This document shows, in pieces, positions 39,075 to 48,010 of a DNA stretch of 64,000 nucleotides. This stretch comes from Cronobacter universalis NCTC 9529. Lineage in GTDB: Bacteria > Pseudomonadota > Gammaproteobacteria > Enterobacterales > Enterobacteriaceae. A program made the translations under genes and the position numbers. The notes under the pieces are model-generated. The model saw only the letters and a list, made by a program, of their open reading frames with translations, was not told the DNA's origin and did no database searches. How positions within the stretch are numbered: the stretch's first letter is position 1; each line of letters opens with the position of its first letter. The DNA lies in contig NZ_CP012257.1 of NCBI RefSeq assembly GCF_001277175.1, positions 3,286,001-3,350,000 on the forward strand, given 5' to 3'.

Positions 39075-39462
39075 AGTAATTATCTCCATTGTTTTCCGCG
39101 CGGGGCGCTTTATGAAAACGGATAATGCGTTTGCTCACAGCGTGCGGCGTCGCTACGCGCTGGCCGTTGGGCAACGTGCGATGCGTCATCCACTGATCCA
39201 GAACCTGGATCCCCGACGCATCCTGCCCAAGATAAATCGCGGCATGAGAACTTCCATCAGTATGGTTGCCATAACGACCATTCGCATCGAACGTGGCTAT
39301 CGCCGTACCGGGTGCAATCGTCATATTGCCTTTTACTAACGCTCCGCGTTTCCATGCGACAGTACGCGGCATATTCGCCGCTTTTTGCGTGTACGCCACA
39401 CACTGACCATTACCCACAGACTGACCGACATACGCTGACGGCGTGTTTGCGATATATGCCAT
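39061..39462 (-). CDS. BPSL0067-family protein, Tae2-like peptidoglycan amidase effector
   Basis: This is a 133-residue NlpC/P60-like protein. A Cys near the N-terminus (GNGQCVAYTQ, Cys21) and a His in GSSHAAIYLG (His73) are placed like the catalytic pair of papain-fold amidases. The BPSL0067 family includes, to my knowledge, type VI secretion amidase Tae2 (BTH_I0068), which cleaves the D-Ala-mDAP crosslink. It has no signal peptide, as expected for a T6SS cargo. The start MAYIANTPSAYVGQSVGNGQ is chosen over a start 11 codons upstream because AGGGA precedes it. No T6SS structural gene is in the window. Confidence 0.68.
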   Translation of the reverse strand: MAYIANTPSAYVGQSVGNGQCVAYTQKAANMPRTVAWKRGALVKGNMTIAPGTAIATFDANGRYGNHTDGSSHAAIYLGQDASGIQVLDQWMTHRTLPNGQRVATPHAVSKRIIRFHKAPRAENNGDNYYVVE

Positions 39463-39596
39463 TATATTGATATCCCTATGGTTAAGTGGCGCCATTCTGC
39501 CTCTAATGTAAAGATATGCAAATGGAGGAAAGCGAGGCGATTTGCAATTAAGATAATTCCTGGCGAAGCGGGAATTTTTAACCAGTGATCAGCCGG

Positions 39597-39818
39597 TTAT
39601 ATCGATTCTGGCGGGTCATAATGCATCTTTTCTGAATGCTTATGGCCCCCATTTTCGGCGGGGTGGCGGCGCCAGCAGCACTGGCCCCTATGCTCAGATG
39701 CAGCCTTATGGGCGATGAATGCCCGCCGCGTTAATTTCTCACACTCGCTTTTACCCCTCAGCCTCCTCATTTCTTTCGCTTTAAACCACACTGGCTTTGC
39801 CTTTTGTTTGCCTGCCAA
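39597..39818 (-). CDS. Possible small basic protein, 73 aa, TTG start
   Basis: A minus-strand frame starts TTG with GGAG seven bases upstream and reads MAGKQKAKPVWFKAKEMRRL, with a Cys/Trp/His-rich C-terminal half (RGQCCWRRHPAENGGHKHSE). I recognise no family. Rare AGG codons are frequent, unlike the core genes around it, so it is either acquired or not a gene. It lies upstream of, and on the same strand as, the amidase-like gene (134 bases between), and downstream of the LexA-like box at 39921-39940. Confidence 0.3.
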   Translation of the reverse strand: MAGKQKAKPVWFKAKEMRRLRGKSECEKLTRRAFIAHKAASEHRGQCCWRRHPAENGGHKHSEKMHYDPPESI

Positions 39819-39920
39819 AAAGACTCCGTTATCATGCTCCCTGGATATTCAGGAAAAGCTTTGCGGCTGCGCGGTCTGTAGCCCTGTTTTCAAGACCAGA
39901 GCCTTGCAACGTCCCCTTTA

Positions 39921-39940
39921 GCCTGTATTCAGATACAGGA
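39921..39940. promoter_or_regulatory. LexA-box-like palindrome upstream of mutS
   Basis: GCCTGTATTCAGATACAGGA contains the LexA core CTGT-N8-ACAG, with CTGTAT and ATACAG as perfect six-base arms; 14 of 20 positions match TACTGTATATATATACAGTA. On the plus strand it covers a possible -10 (TATTCA, 39926-39931) 16 bases after TTGCAA (39904-39909), directed to mutS. On the minus strand it precedes the 73-codon ORF and the effector/immunity pair. Confidence 0.5.
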
Positions 39941-40033
39941 TTTCATGAGCTGAAATGAGCCACAGTGAAATTCAATAATCAAAAATAACATCACTAACTC
40001 ATTAATATTTAAGTAAATGGACATCAAAAAACG

Positions 40034-42595
40034 ATGAGTACAAGCGAAACCTTCGACGCCCACACGCCCATGATGCAGCAGTATCTGAAGCTCAAGGCGC
40101 AGCACCCTGACATTCTGCTGTTTTATCGCATGGGCGATTTTTACGAACTCTTTTATGACGATGCGAAACGCGCGTCGCAGCTGCTGGATATTTCTCTGAC
40201 CAAACGCGGCGCCTCGGCAGGCGAGCCGATCCCGATGGCGGGCGTGCCGCACCACGCCGTGGAAAACTATCTGGCGAAGCTGGTTAACCTTGGCGAATCG
40301 GTGGCGATTTGCGAGCAGATTGGCGACCCGGCCACGTCAAAAGGCCCGGTGGAGCGCAAAGTGGTGCGCATCGTCACGCCCGGCACCATCAGCGATGAAG
40401 CGCTGTTGCAGGAGCGTCAGGACAACCTGCTGGCCGCCATCTGGCAGGACAGCAAAGGCTTTGGCTACGCGACGCTGGATATCAGCTCCGGTCGTTTTCG
40501 CTTAACCGAGCCGCAGGACCGGGAAACCATGGCGGCGGAATTGCAGCGCACCAACCCGGCGGAACTGCTGTATGCGGAAGATTTCGCCGAGATGTCGCTG
40601 ATTGAAGGCCGCCGCGGCCTGCGCCGTCGCCCGCTCTGGGAGTTTGAACTCGATACCGCCCGCCAGCAGCTGAACCTGCAATTCGGCACGCGCGATCTGG
40701 TGGGCTTTGGCGTGGAGAACGCGCCGCGCGGGCTGTGCGCCGCCGGGTGTCTGTTGCAGTACGTGAAAGACACGCAGCGCACCAGCCTGCCGCATATCCG
40801 CTCGATCACCATGGAGCGCCAGCAGGACGGTATCATTATGGACGCCGCCACGCGCCGCAATCTTGAGATCACCCAGAATCTGGCGGGCGGCGTGGAAAAC
40901 ACGCTGGCGTCGGTGCTCGACTGCACCGTTACGCCGATGGGCAGCCGCATGTTAAAACGCTGGCTGCATATGCCGGTGCGCGATACGAACGTGTTGCGCC
41001 ACCGCCAGCAGGCCATCGCGGCGCTGATGGAATACAGCGCCGACATCCAGCCCGTGCTGCGCCAGGTCGGCGATCTGGAACGTATTCTGGCGCGCCTGGC
41101 GCTGCGTACCGCCCGGCCGCGCGATCTGGCGCGCATGCGTCACGCCTTCCAGCAGTTGCCGACGCTCAATACGCTGCTTGCCGATATTGACGCTGAGTAT
41201 GTGCAGACGCTGCGCGAGCAGATGGGCGAATTTACTGAACTGAGAGATTTGCTGGAGCGCGCCATTATTGAAGCGCCGCCGGTGCTGGTGCGCGACGGCG
41301 GCGTGATTGCGCCAGGCTACCATGAAGAGCTCGACGAATGGCGTGCGCTGGCCGACGGCGCGACGGATTACCTCGACCGCCTGGAGATCCGCGAGCGCGA
41401 GAAGCTCGGCATCGACACGCTCAAGGTGGGCTTCAACGCGGTGCACGGCTACTTTATTCAGGTGAGCCGCGGCCAGAGCCATATGGTGCCGATTCATTAT
41501 GTGCGCCGCCAGACGCTGAAAAACGCCGAGCGCTACATTATTCCTGAGCTCAAAGAGTATGAAGACAAAGTTCTGACCTCCAAAGGCAAAGCGCTGGCGC
41601 TGGAAAAACAGCTCTATGACGAGCTGTTCGATCTGCTGCTGCCGCACCTGGCGGAACTGCAAAAGAGCGCCGCCGCGCTTGCCGAGCTGGACGTACTGAC
41701 GAACCTTGCCGAGCGCGCCGACACGCTGAACTACCACTGCCCGACGCTGACCGATAAACCGGGCGTTCGCCTGGTGGAAGGCCGTCACCCGGTGGTGGAG
41801 CGCGTGCTGAATGAGCCGTTTATCGCCAACCCGCTGTCACTCAGCCCCCAGCGCAGGATGTTGATCATAACTGGCCCGAACATGGGCGGTAAGAGTACTT
41901 ATATGCGCCAGACGGCGCTGATTGTGCTGATGGCGTATATCGGCAGCTTCGTGCCCGCCGAGCAGGCGGAAATCGGCCCGATCGATCGCATCTTTACCCG
42001 CGTGGGCGCCGCCGACGATCTGGCTTCCGGGCGCTCGACCTTTATGGTTGAGATGACCGAAACCGCCAATATTCTGCATAACGCCACCGAGCATAGCCTG
42101 GTGCTGATGGATGAGATTGGCCGCGGAACGTCAACCTATGACGGGCTGTCACTCGCGTGGGCGTGCGCGGAGAGCCTCGCGAACCGTATTAAAGCGCTGA
42201 CGCTGTTCGCCACGCACTACTTCGAGCTGACCCAGTTGCCGGAGAAGATGGAAGGCGTCGCCAACGTGCATCTGGATGCGATTGAGCATGGCGATACGAT
42301 AGCGTTTATGCACAGCGTTCAGGACGGTGCCGCCAGCAAGAGTTACGGTCTGGCGGTCGCGGCGCTGGCGGGCGTGCCGAAAGAGGTGATTAAGCGCGCG
42401 CGCCAGAAGCTGCGCGAGCTGGAGAGCCTTTCCGGTAACGCGGCGGCAACGCAGGTGGACGGCACGCAGATGTCGCTGCTCGCTGCCGCCGAAGAGACCA
42501 GCCCGGCGGTAGAGGCGCTGGAGAATCTCGACCCGGATTCGCTGTCGCCGCGTCAGGCGCTGGAGTGGATCTACCGGCTTAAGAGCCTGGTGTAA
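40034..42595 (+). CDS. mutS: DNA mismatch repair protein MutS
   Basis: This 853-residue mismatch-recognition ATPase works with MutL and MutH. The mismatch-wedge motif FYE is at residues 36-38 ([12 protein letters not shown]). The ATPase core has Walker A ([13 protein letters not shown]), the STFMVEM switch, Walker B ([16 protein letters not shown]) and the [11 protein letters not shown]-loop. The C-terminal tetramerisation helix is [16 protein letters not shown]. Length equals E. coli MutS. No Shine-Dalgarno stands out before the ATG. Confidence 0.97.
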   Translation: MSTSETFDAHTPMMQQYLKLKAQHPDILLFYRMGDFYELFYDDAKRASQLLDISLTKRGASAGEPIPMAGVPHHAVENYLAKLVNLGESVAICEQIGDPATSKGPVERKVVRIVTPGTISDEALLQERQDNLLAAIWQDSKGFGYATLDISSGRFRLTEPQDRETMAAELQRTNPAELLYAEDFAEMSLIEGRRGLRRRPLWEFELDTARQQLNLQFGTRDLVGFGVENAPRGLCAAGCLLQYVKDTQRTSLPHIRSITMERQQDGIIMDAATRRNLEITQNLAGGVENTLASVLDCTVTPMGSRMLKRWLHMPVRDTNVLRHRQQAIAALMEYSADIQPVLRQVGDLERILARLALRTARPRDLARMRHAFQQLPTLNTLLADIDAEYVQTLREQMGEFTELRDLLERAIIEAPPVLVRDGGVIAPGYHEELDEWRALADGATDYLDRLEIREREKLGIDTLKVGFNAVHGYFIQVSRGQSHMVPIHYVRRQTLKNAERYIIPELKEYEDKVLTSKGKALALEKQLYDELFDLLLPHLAELQKSAAALAELDVLTNLAERADTLNYHCPTLTDKPGVRLVEGRHPVVERVLNEPFIANPLSLSPQRRMLIITGPNMGGKSTYMRQTALIVLMAYIGSFVPAEQAEIGPIDRIFTRVGAADDLASGRSTFMVEMTETANILHNATEHSLVLMDEIGRGTSTYDGLSLAWACAESLANRIKALTLFATHYFELTQLPEKMEGVANVHLDAIEHGDTIAFMHSVQDGAASKSYGLAVAALAGVPKEVIKRARQKLRELESLSGNAAATQVDGTQMSLLAAAEETSPAVEALENLDPDSLSPRQALEWIYRLKSLV

Positions 42596-42624
42596 GCGGC
42601 TGTGGTGGGTGGGTAGTTTGAGGT

Positions 42625-42705
42625 GGCGGGTGCGCTACGCTTACCCGCCCTACATAATTTCAGCGCCTTGTGTTTGGTAGGGTGGGTAAGCGAAGCGCAC
42701 CCACC
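42625..42705. repeat. Inverted pair of REP-like intergenic repeats
   Basis: Unit one (42625-42653, GGCGGGTGCGCTACGCTTAC then CCGCCCTAC) faces an inverted unit (42677-42705, GTAGGGTGGGTAAGCGAAGC then GCACCCACC) across a 23-base spacer. This is the same architecture as at 13578-13657. It lies between the convergent mutS and ecdD genes. Confidence 0.8.
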
Positions 42706-42748
42706 GTTCTACGTTTCGCCCCCACCGTTTAAACCTTCGCCCGGAGGG

Positions 42749-42985
42749 TTAGCGTTTATTCTCCGCCAGCAGCGGCGGCACCGTTGGGACTTCCGGCGCG
42801 TTATCGATATCGGCCTGCGTCATCCGGAACGCCTCGGGGTAATGCTCGCGGCTGGTACGGCGCAGCGGCTCGGTGTCGCGCCAGGTGTACAGACAATGCT
42901 GGCACTGATACACCGTCCAGACGCCTTTCACCGGCGACGTCGCCATAATTTCGATGGTTTCATCGGCACAACGTGGACAAATCAT
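42749..42985 (-). CDS. ecdD: Hydroxyarylic acid decarboxylase, subunit D
   Basis: This 78-residue small subunit of a non-oxidative 4-hydroxybenzoate/vanillate-type decarboxylase has a zinc-ribbon-like arrangement (MICPRCADE and CQHCLYTWR). It matches the EcdD/VdcD/YclD family in length. It follows ecdC after nine bases in the ecdBCD operon, adjacent to mutS, as in E. coli O157. The role of the small subunit is unclear but it is needed for full activity in related systems. Confidence 0.88.
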   Translation of the reverse strand: MICPRCADETIEIMATSPVKGVWTVYQCQHCLYTWRDTEPLRRTSREHYPEAFRMTQADIDNAPEVPTVPPLLAENKR

Positions 42986-42994
42986 CTCGTCTCC

Positions 42995-44425
42995 TTATTT
43001 TTTACGGTTAGCCAGCATGGCGGTCAGCTTCTCGACCCACTGCGGGGTTTCCGGCAGGTCTTTCACCGGCTGGCTGTAATGCCCGCGGTTATCCGGCGCG
43101 ACCGGCGTCGTGGCGTCGATAATCAGCTTGTCGGTAATCCCCGCCGGGCTTGAGCCAGGGTCAAGCTCCAGCACCGACATATTCGGCAGCTGCACCAGAT
43201 CGCCCGCCGGGTTCACTTTTGACGACAGCGCCCACATCACCTGCGGCAGATCGAACGGATCGACATCCTCATCCACCATAATCACCATCTTCACGTAGCC
43301 AAGCCCGTGCGGCGTGGTCATCGCGCGCAGGCCCACCGCGCGGGCGAAACCGCCGTAGCGTTTTTTGGTGGAGATAATCGCGAGCAGCCCGTGGGTGTAC
43401 ATCGCGTTCACCGCCTGCACTTCCGGGAACTCCGCTTTAAGCTGCTGGTAAAGCGGCACGCAGGTCGCCGGGCCAATCAGGTAGTCGATTTCGGTCCACG
43501 GCATACCGAGATAGAGCGATTCGAAAATCGGTTTGGTGCGATAAGAGACTTTATCGATACGCACCACGGTCATATTGCGCCCGCCGGAGTAGTGCCCGGT
43601 AAACTCGCCGAACGGCCCTTCTATCTCACGCTTGCGCCCTTCAATCACTCCTTCGAGGATCACTTCCGAGCCCCACGGCACATCGAAACCGGTCAGCGGC
43701 GCGGTGGCGATCGGGTACGGGCTTTCGCGCAGCGCGCCCGCCATTTCATACTCCGACTGATCGTATTTCAGCGGCGTGGCGCCCATCAGCGTGATGATCG
43801 GATCGTTGCCAAGCGTAATGGCGACCGGCAAATCCTCGCCGCGCTCCTCGGCCTTATGCAGATGCAGCGCGATATCATGCATCGGCACCGGTTGCAGCCC
43901 GAGCTTGCGCTTGCCTTTCACTTCCATCCGGTAGATGCCGACGTTCTGCTTGCCGAAGTGATCGGGATCGAGCGGATCGCGCGAGACCACGCACGCTTTA
44001 TCAAGGTAAAACCCGCCGTCGCCGTCGTTTAAGCGAAACAGCGGCAGAATATCGAACAGATTGATGTCGTCGCCGTCGACGCTGTTTTCCGCCCACGGCG
44101 GATTATCGCGGCGCTCGGGCGCGACCGGGAAGGTATCCCAGCGGCGAATAAATTCTTCAATCTGCTGCTTTACCGGCGTGGCGGGCGGCAGGCCGAGCGA
44201 GATCGCGTGGTTCGGCCAGGAGCCGATGGTGTTCATCGCCACCCGCGCGTCGGTAAAGCCGCGGATATTGTCAAACCAGAGCGCGGGCGCGCCTTCGCCG
44301 ATGCGTCCGGTCGCGTTGGCGGCCGCCGCGATATCCGGCTCCGCCAGCACCTCTTCGCTGATCTTCAGCAGTTGTCCCTGTTCTTCAAGCGCCTGCAAAA
44401 AGCTGCGCAGATCGTCAAACGCCAT
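42995..44425 (-). CDS. ecdC: Hydroxyarylic acid decarboxylase, UbiD-type subunit C
   Basis: This 476-residue UbiD-family decarboxylase uses prenylated FMN to remove CO2 from hydroxybenzoates. Family blocks are QNVGIYRMEVKGKRKLGLQP, the EGPFGEFTGHYSGGR segment with catalytic acid residues, and the SKVNPAGDLVQLPNMSVLEL C-terminal region. It overlaps ecdB by 11 bases. The cofactor is supplied by EcdB. The preferred substrate (4-hydroxybenzoate, vanillate) cannot be settled from sequence. Confidence 0.92.
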   Translation of the reverse strand: MAFDDLRSFLQALEEQGQLLKISEEVLAEPDIAAAANATGRIGEGAPALWFDNIRGFTDARVAMNTIGSWPNHAISLGLPPATPVKQQIEEFIRRWDTFPVAPERRDNPPWAENSVDGDDINLFDILPLFRLNDGDGGFYLDKACVVSRDPLDPDHFGKQNVGIYRMEVKGKRKLGLQPVPMHDIALHLHKAEERGEDLPVAITLGNDPIITLMGATPLKYDQSEYEMAGALRESPYPIATAPLTGFDVPWGSEVILEGVIEGRKREIEGPFGEFTGHYSGGRNMTVVRIDKVSYRTKPIFESLYLGMPWTEIDYLIGPATCVPLYQQLKAEFPEVQAVNAMYTHGLLAIISTKKRYGGFARAVGLRAMTTPHGLGYVKMVIMVDEDVDPFDLPQVMWALSSKVNPAGDLVQLPNMSVLELDPGSSPAGITDKLIIDATTPVAPDNRGHYSQPVKDLPETPQWVEKLTAMLANRKK

Positions 44426-45032
44426 GCGTGTTTCCTCCTCGTGATGAATGGGTGTCGGCTGTTTTCGCAGGATTCAGCCCCTGCCAGCGGCGGGCGTTGC
44501 GGGCGTCGAGCCCGAACTGATCGAGCACGCGCGCGACGATATGGTTGATGATGTCGTCGATCGTCGCGGGATGGTTATACCAGGCGGGCATGGGCGGCAC
44601 GATGGCCACGCCCATCTTCGAGAGCGCCAGCAGGTTTTCCAGATGAATGGTGCTGAGCGGCGTTTCGCGCGGCACCAGCACCAGTTTGCGGTTCTCTTTC
44701 AGCACCACATCAGCGGCGCGGCCCACCAGCCCGTCGGCATAGCCCGCGCGAATGCCCGCCAGGGTTTTCATGCTGCACGGAATAATCACCATGCCATCGG
44801 TGCGAAACGATCCTGAAGAGATGGTCGCGGCCTGATCCGCCGGACTGTGCACCACGTCCGCCAGCCCCGCGACATCCTGCCAGGAGAACGGCGTTTCCAG
44901 TTCAATCGTGGTTTTCGCCCACTTCGACATCACCAGATGGGTTTCCACCTCAGGCATCGCTTTCAGCGCCTGCAACAGCGCGACCCCAAGCGGCGCGCCG
45001 GTTGCGCCAGTCATTCCGACAATTATCCTCAT
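44415..45032 (-). CDS. ecdB: UbiX-like flavin prenyltransferase, subunit B
   Basis: This 205-residue enzyme attaches a dimethylallyl group to FMN to make prenyl-FMN for EcdC. The N-terminal MRIIVGMTGATGAPLGVALL is the FMN-binding loop, and SSGSFRTDGMVIIPCSMKTL, VLVPRETPLSTIHLENLLAL and PPMPAWYNHP are family signatures. It is the first gene of ecdBCD, divergent from hosA with an operator between. Confidence 0.92.
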   Translation of the reverse strand: MRIIVGMTGATGAPLGVALLQALKAMPEVETHLVMSKWAKTTIELETPFSWQDVAGLADVVHSPADQAATISSGSFRTDGMVIIPCSMKTLAGIRAGYADGLVGRAADVVLKENRKLVLVPRETPLSTIHLENLLALSKMGVAIVPPMPAWYNHPATIDDIINHIVARVLDQFGLDARNARRWQGLNPAKTADTHSSRGGNTHGV

Positions 45033-45048
45033 GCGTTACCTCAATTAT

Positions 45049-45064
45049 TGTTCGTGTACGAACA
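45049..45064. promoter_or_regulatory. HosA operator
   Basis: TGTTCGTGTACGAACA is a 16-base palindrome between ecdB and hosA. It matches my recollection of the E. coli HosA site CGTTCGTATACGAACA in all but two positions. A second, half-conserved copy (CGTTCGTGTACAGTCA) lies at 45106-45121, 57 bases away toward hosA. Confidence 0.75.
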
Positions 45065-45203
45065 TATAAATTAAAAGTACGCCCGACAGGAGAGACTGGC
45101 AAGATCGTTCGTGTACAGTCACACTTTTTGCTAAAAAGCGCCGCGTTAGCTTTCAGCGCCGGAGCGGTTATTATGGTGAGGAGATCCTGATTCCGGAGAC
45201 CGT

Positions 45204-45614
45204 ATGGCCGTTAACCAACAAGCCTTTCATCTGTTACGCCAGCTTTTTCAGCAACATACGGCGCAGTGGCAGCTGGCGCTGCCTGAGCTGACCAAGCCGC
45301 AATACGCGGTGCTGCGATCGATAGCCGAAAACCCCGGCATTGAGCAGGTGGCGCTGACCGAAGCCGCCGTCAGCACCAAAGCGACGCTTGCTGAAATGCT
45401 GAGCCGGATGGAGAGCCGCGGGCTGGTGCGCCGTGAAAGCGCGCCGGAGGATAAGCGCCGCCGGTTTATTTACCTCACGCCGGAAGGCGAGGCGCTGTTG
45501 CATGCCAGCATTCCGAAGGGCGACGCCGTGGACGAGGCGTTTTTAGGCAAGCTGAACGCCGAAGAGCGCGCGCTGTTCGCCACGCTCATCACGCGGATGA
45601 TCGACAAAGCGTAA
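45204..45614 (+). CDS. hosA: MarR-family regulator HosA
   Basis: This 136-residue winged-helix repressor controls ecdBCD and is relieved by 4-hydroxybenzoate in E. coli. It closely follows E. coli HosA ([20 protein letters not shown], then KPQYAVLRSIAENPGIEQVA). The DNA-reading segment is AAVSTKATLAEMLSRMESRG, with wing RRESAPEDKRRRFIYLT. The divergent arrangement with ecdB and the palindromes between them support autoregulation. Confidence 0.93.
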   Translation: MAVNQQAFHLLRQLFQQHTAQWQLALPELTKPQYAVLRSIAENPGIEQVALTEAAVSTKATLAEMLSRMESRGLVRRESAPEDKRRRFIYLTPEGEALLHASIPKGDAVDEAFLGKLNAEERALFATLITRMIDKA

Positions 45615-45616
45615 CG

Positions 45617-46522
45617 CTATTTGCCAGCCGCCGCCTGCGCTTCGCGGGCGCGCAGAAAATCGATAAACCCCCGCACCTTGCCGGAAACGTGGCGCGCGTC
45701 GGGGTAGACCGCATAGACGCCCTGCGCCGGAAAGCGATACGCAGGCAGTAGCCGCACCAGGCTTTCCTCTTCCAGCGCGGTTTTAACCAGCCACGCGGGC
45801 AGCAGCGCCACGCCGCAGCCTTCCAGCGCGAACGTCATCAGCGCGCCTGCGCCGTCGGCCGCTATGACGGGCGGGCGCGTTATCTCAAACCACAGCGTCT
45901 CGTTGTGCGGGCCGGTAAGCTCCCAGCGCAGCGGCGACGCCAGCCGGGTATGCACCAGCCAGTCCGCCTGGCTGAGCGCCTCCGGCGTTGAGATCGGGTG
46001 GCGTTCAAGCCACGCGGGCGACGCGACGGGGAAAATATCGAAACGGGAAATCAGCGCCGCGCGATAGGCGGAATCCTGCAACGTGCCGAGCCGGATTGCG
46101 ACATCCACGCGCTCTGAGATTAAATCGGCGTGCTGCGATGACGAGAAATGGCGGATGCGCAGCGCCGGATGCGCGCGGCTGAAGGCAGCGAGCGCCGGGC
46201 CGACCACGTGGGTTGCATATTCCGGCGTGGTGGTCACGCGCAGCTCGCCGCTAAACCCGTCATGGCTTGCCTGCACATCCTCCAGCAGCGCACCGGCATC
46301 TTTTAGCAGTAACAGGCTGCGCTGGTATAAACGCTCGCCCGCGTCGGTCAGCGTCAGGCGGCGCGTCGAGCGCAGCAGCAGCGTCACGCCCAGTTCGCTT
46401 TCAAGCTGGCGGATATTAAAGCTGACTACGGCTTTAGTCTGCCCGAGCGCCGCGGCGGCGCCAGTAAAGCTTTTCGCGTCCACGACAGCGACAAACATAG
46501 CCAGCCGCGATAAATTCAGCAT
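45617..46522 (-). CDS. LysR-family transcriptional regulator
   Basis: This 301-residue protein has an N-terminal winged helix (MLNLSRLAMFVAVVDAKSFT, AAALGQTKAVVSFNIRQLES) and a substrate-binding co-inducer domain. It is divergent from the MFS gene at 46631 and most likely regulates that gene and the small gene after it. No good ribosome site is visible; the ATG at 46522 is chosen by family alignment over a TTG seven codons upstream. Its stop is three bases from that of the convergent hosA. Confidence 0.85.
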   Translation of the reverse strand: MLNLSRLAMFVAVVDAKSFTGAAAALGQTKAVVSFNIRQLESELGVTLLLRSTRRLTLTDAGERLYQRSLLLLKDAGALLEDVQASHDGFSGELRVTTTPEYATHVVGPALAAFSRAHPALRIRHFSSSQHADLISERVDVAIRLGTLQDSAYRAALISRFDIFPVASPAWLERHPISTPEALSQADWLVHTRLASPLRWELTGPHNETLWFEITRPPVIAADGAGALMTFALEGCGVALLPAWLVKTALEEESLVRLLPAYRFPAQGVYAVYPDARHVSGKVRGFIDFLRAREAQAAAGK

Positions 46523-46630
46523 CTTCGTTGCGCCGATTGTCAAAAAGGGTTTGACAGTATATCAACCCAAACGCCGTTTTTCCTTTCATCGCGAGCGGTT
46601 AGAGTGCCCCTCTTCCACTGAGGGCGTGTC

Positions 46631-48010
46631 ATGACCTACCGTAACAAAGTAACCCTGATTTACCTGCTGGGCTTTTTTCTCGATCTCATCAATATGTTTA
46701 TCGCGGCGGTGGCCTTCCCGGCTATCGGCGAGGCGCTGCACGCGTCGGTGACGCAGCTTTCCTGGATAAGCAACGGCTACATTGCCGGGCTGACGGTAGT
46801 GATCCCGCTCAGCGCCTGGCTTACGCAGCGCCTCGGCGCGCGGCGTCTGTTTTTACTGTCGCTGGCGCTGTTCACCGTGGCGACGGCGGCCTGCGGCCTG
46901 GCGACGTCGCTGGAGTCGCTCATCTTCTGGCGCGTTATCCAGGGCGCGGGCGGCGGCGTGCTGATCCCGGTCGGACAGGCGCTGGCCTGGCAGCTGTTTG
47001 CCAGCCATGAGCGTGCCGGGCTCTCTTCCGCCGTGATGCTGACGGGCCTGCTGGCACCCGCGCTTTCGCCGGTCGCAGGCGGGCTTATCGTCCAGACGGC
47101 GGGCTGGCAGTGGGTCTTTCTGGCGAGCCTGCCGCTCTCGCTGCTGGCGCTGGTCATGGCGTTCTGCTGGCTCAAACCCGATGCGCCAGCGCGCGATAAA
47201 CGCCCGCTCGATACGATAAGCGTTATTACCGGCGCAGGTGGCCTGCTGCTGGTGTTGTTCGGGCTGAACGGGCTTAGCGAAAAAACCGCGCCGTGGCTGG
47301 CGGCGGCAGGTCTGGCGTCGGGCATTGCGCTTATCGCGCTGATGCTGCGACGCTGTCGCCGTCACCCCGTACCGCTGCTGAGGGTGCATCTGCTGGGCGA
47401 GCCGCTGATGCGCTTTTCGATGCTGGTTTATCAGTGCGTGCCCGGCATGTTTATTGGCGTTAACGTGGTCGGCATGTTCTGGCTACAGACCGTGGCGGGG
47501 CTTTCGCCCGCCGCCAGCGGCGCGCTGATGGTGCCGTGGTCGGCGGCGTCGTTTATGGCGATTTCCGCCACCGCCCGTTTATTTAACCGCCTCGGCCCGC
47601 GGCCGTTAATTTCCCTCGGCTGCCTGTTGCAGGCGGGCGGGATTGTGCTGCTGACGCAAACCGATGCGCAGAGCCCGTGGGCGCTGCTGGTGACGGCGTT
47701 CTTTCTGATGGGCGCAGGCGGCAGCCTGTGTAGCAGTACGGCGCAGAGCAGCGCGTTTTTGCATACCGCTAACGCCGATATGCCGGACGCCAGCGCGCTG
47801 TGGAATATCAACCGCCAGCTCAGCTTCTGCTTTGGCGTCACGCTGGTGAGCCTTGCGCTGAATGCGCTGCTGATGTGGCTTTCGCCGCTCGCCGCCTGGC
47901 AGACGACCTTTACCCTTGCGGCGGCGCTGACGCTGGTGCCGCTGATTTTCGCGTGGCGTCTGCCCCGTCAGGCTGTCACGCTGTCATTTGTCGAAGAGAA
48001 GGAGAAGTGA
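46631..48010 (+). CDS. MFS multidrug transporter, DHA2 type
   Basis: This 459-residue exporter has about 14 helices and is related to EmrB/QacA. It has a D1-like N-terminus (IAAVAFPAIGEALHASVTQL), the A motif (AWLTQRLGARRLFLLS), the helix-4 RVIQGAGGGVLIPVGQALAW, and motif C (LTGLLAPALSPVAGGLIV). No membrane fusion partner is encoded beside it. It is coupled (one-base TGATG overlap) to the next gene. The substrate is unknown. Confidence 0.85.
   Translation: MTYRNKVTLIYLLGFFLDLINMFIAAVAFPAIGEALHASVTQLSWISNGYIAGLTVVIPLSAWLTQRLGARRLFLLSLALFTVATAACGLATSLESLIFWRVIQGAGGGVLIPVGQALAWQLFASHERAGLSSAVMLTGLLAPALSPVAGGLIVQTAGWQWVFLASLPLSLLALVMAFCWLKPDAPARDKRPLDTISVITGAGGLLLVLFGLNGLSEKTAPWLAAAGLASGIALIALMLRRCRRHPVPLLRVHLLGEPLMRFSMLVYQCVPGMFIGVNVVGMFWLQTVAGLSPAASGALMVPWSAASFMAISATARLFNRLGPRPLISLGCLLQAGGIVLLTQTDAQSPWALLVTAFFLMGAGGSLCSSTAQSSAFLHTANADMPDASALWNINRQLSFCFGVTLVSLALNALLMWLSPLAAWQTTFTLAAALTLVPLIFAWRLPRQAVTLSFVEEKEK

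Noticed and set aside
39555..39576. Hairpin AATTCC ... GGAATT upstream of the amidase-like gene as a terminator
   Set aside because: The stem is interrupted and the minus-strand side lacks a T run, so it is not counted as a terminator between the 73-codon ORF and the amidase gene.
39715..39921. Plus-strand 68-codon frame with a signal-peptide-like start (LLPLSLLISFALNHTGFAF)
   Set aside because: Antisense to the better-initiated TTG frame, lacks a Shine-Dalgarno, and no known family; kept only as a possibility.
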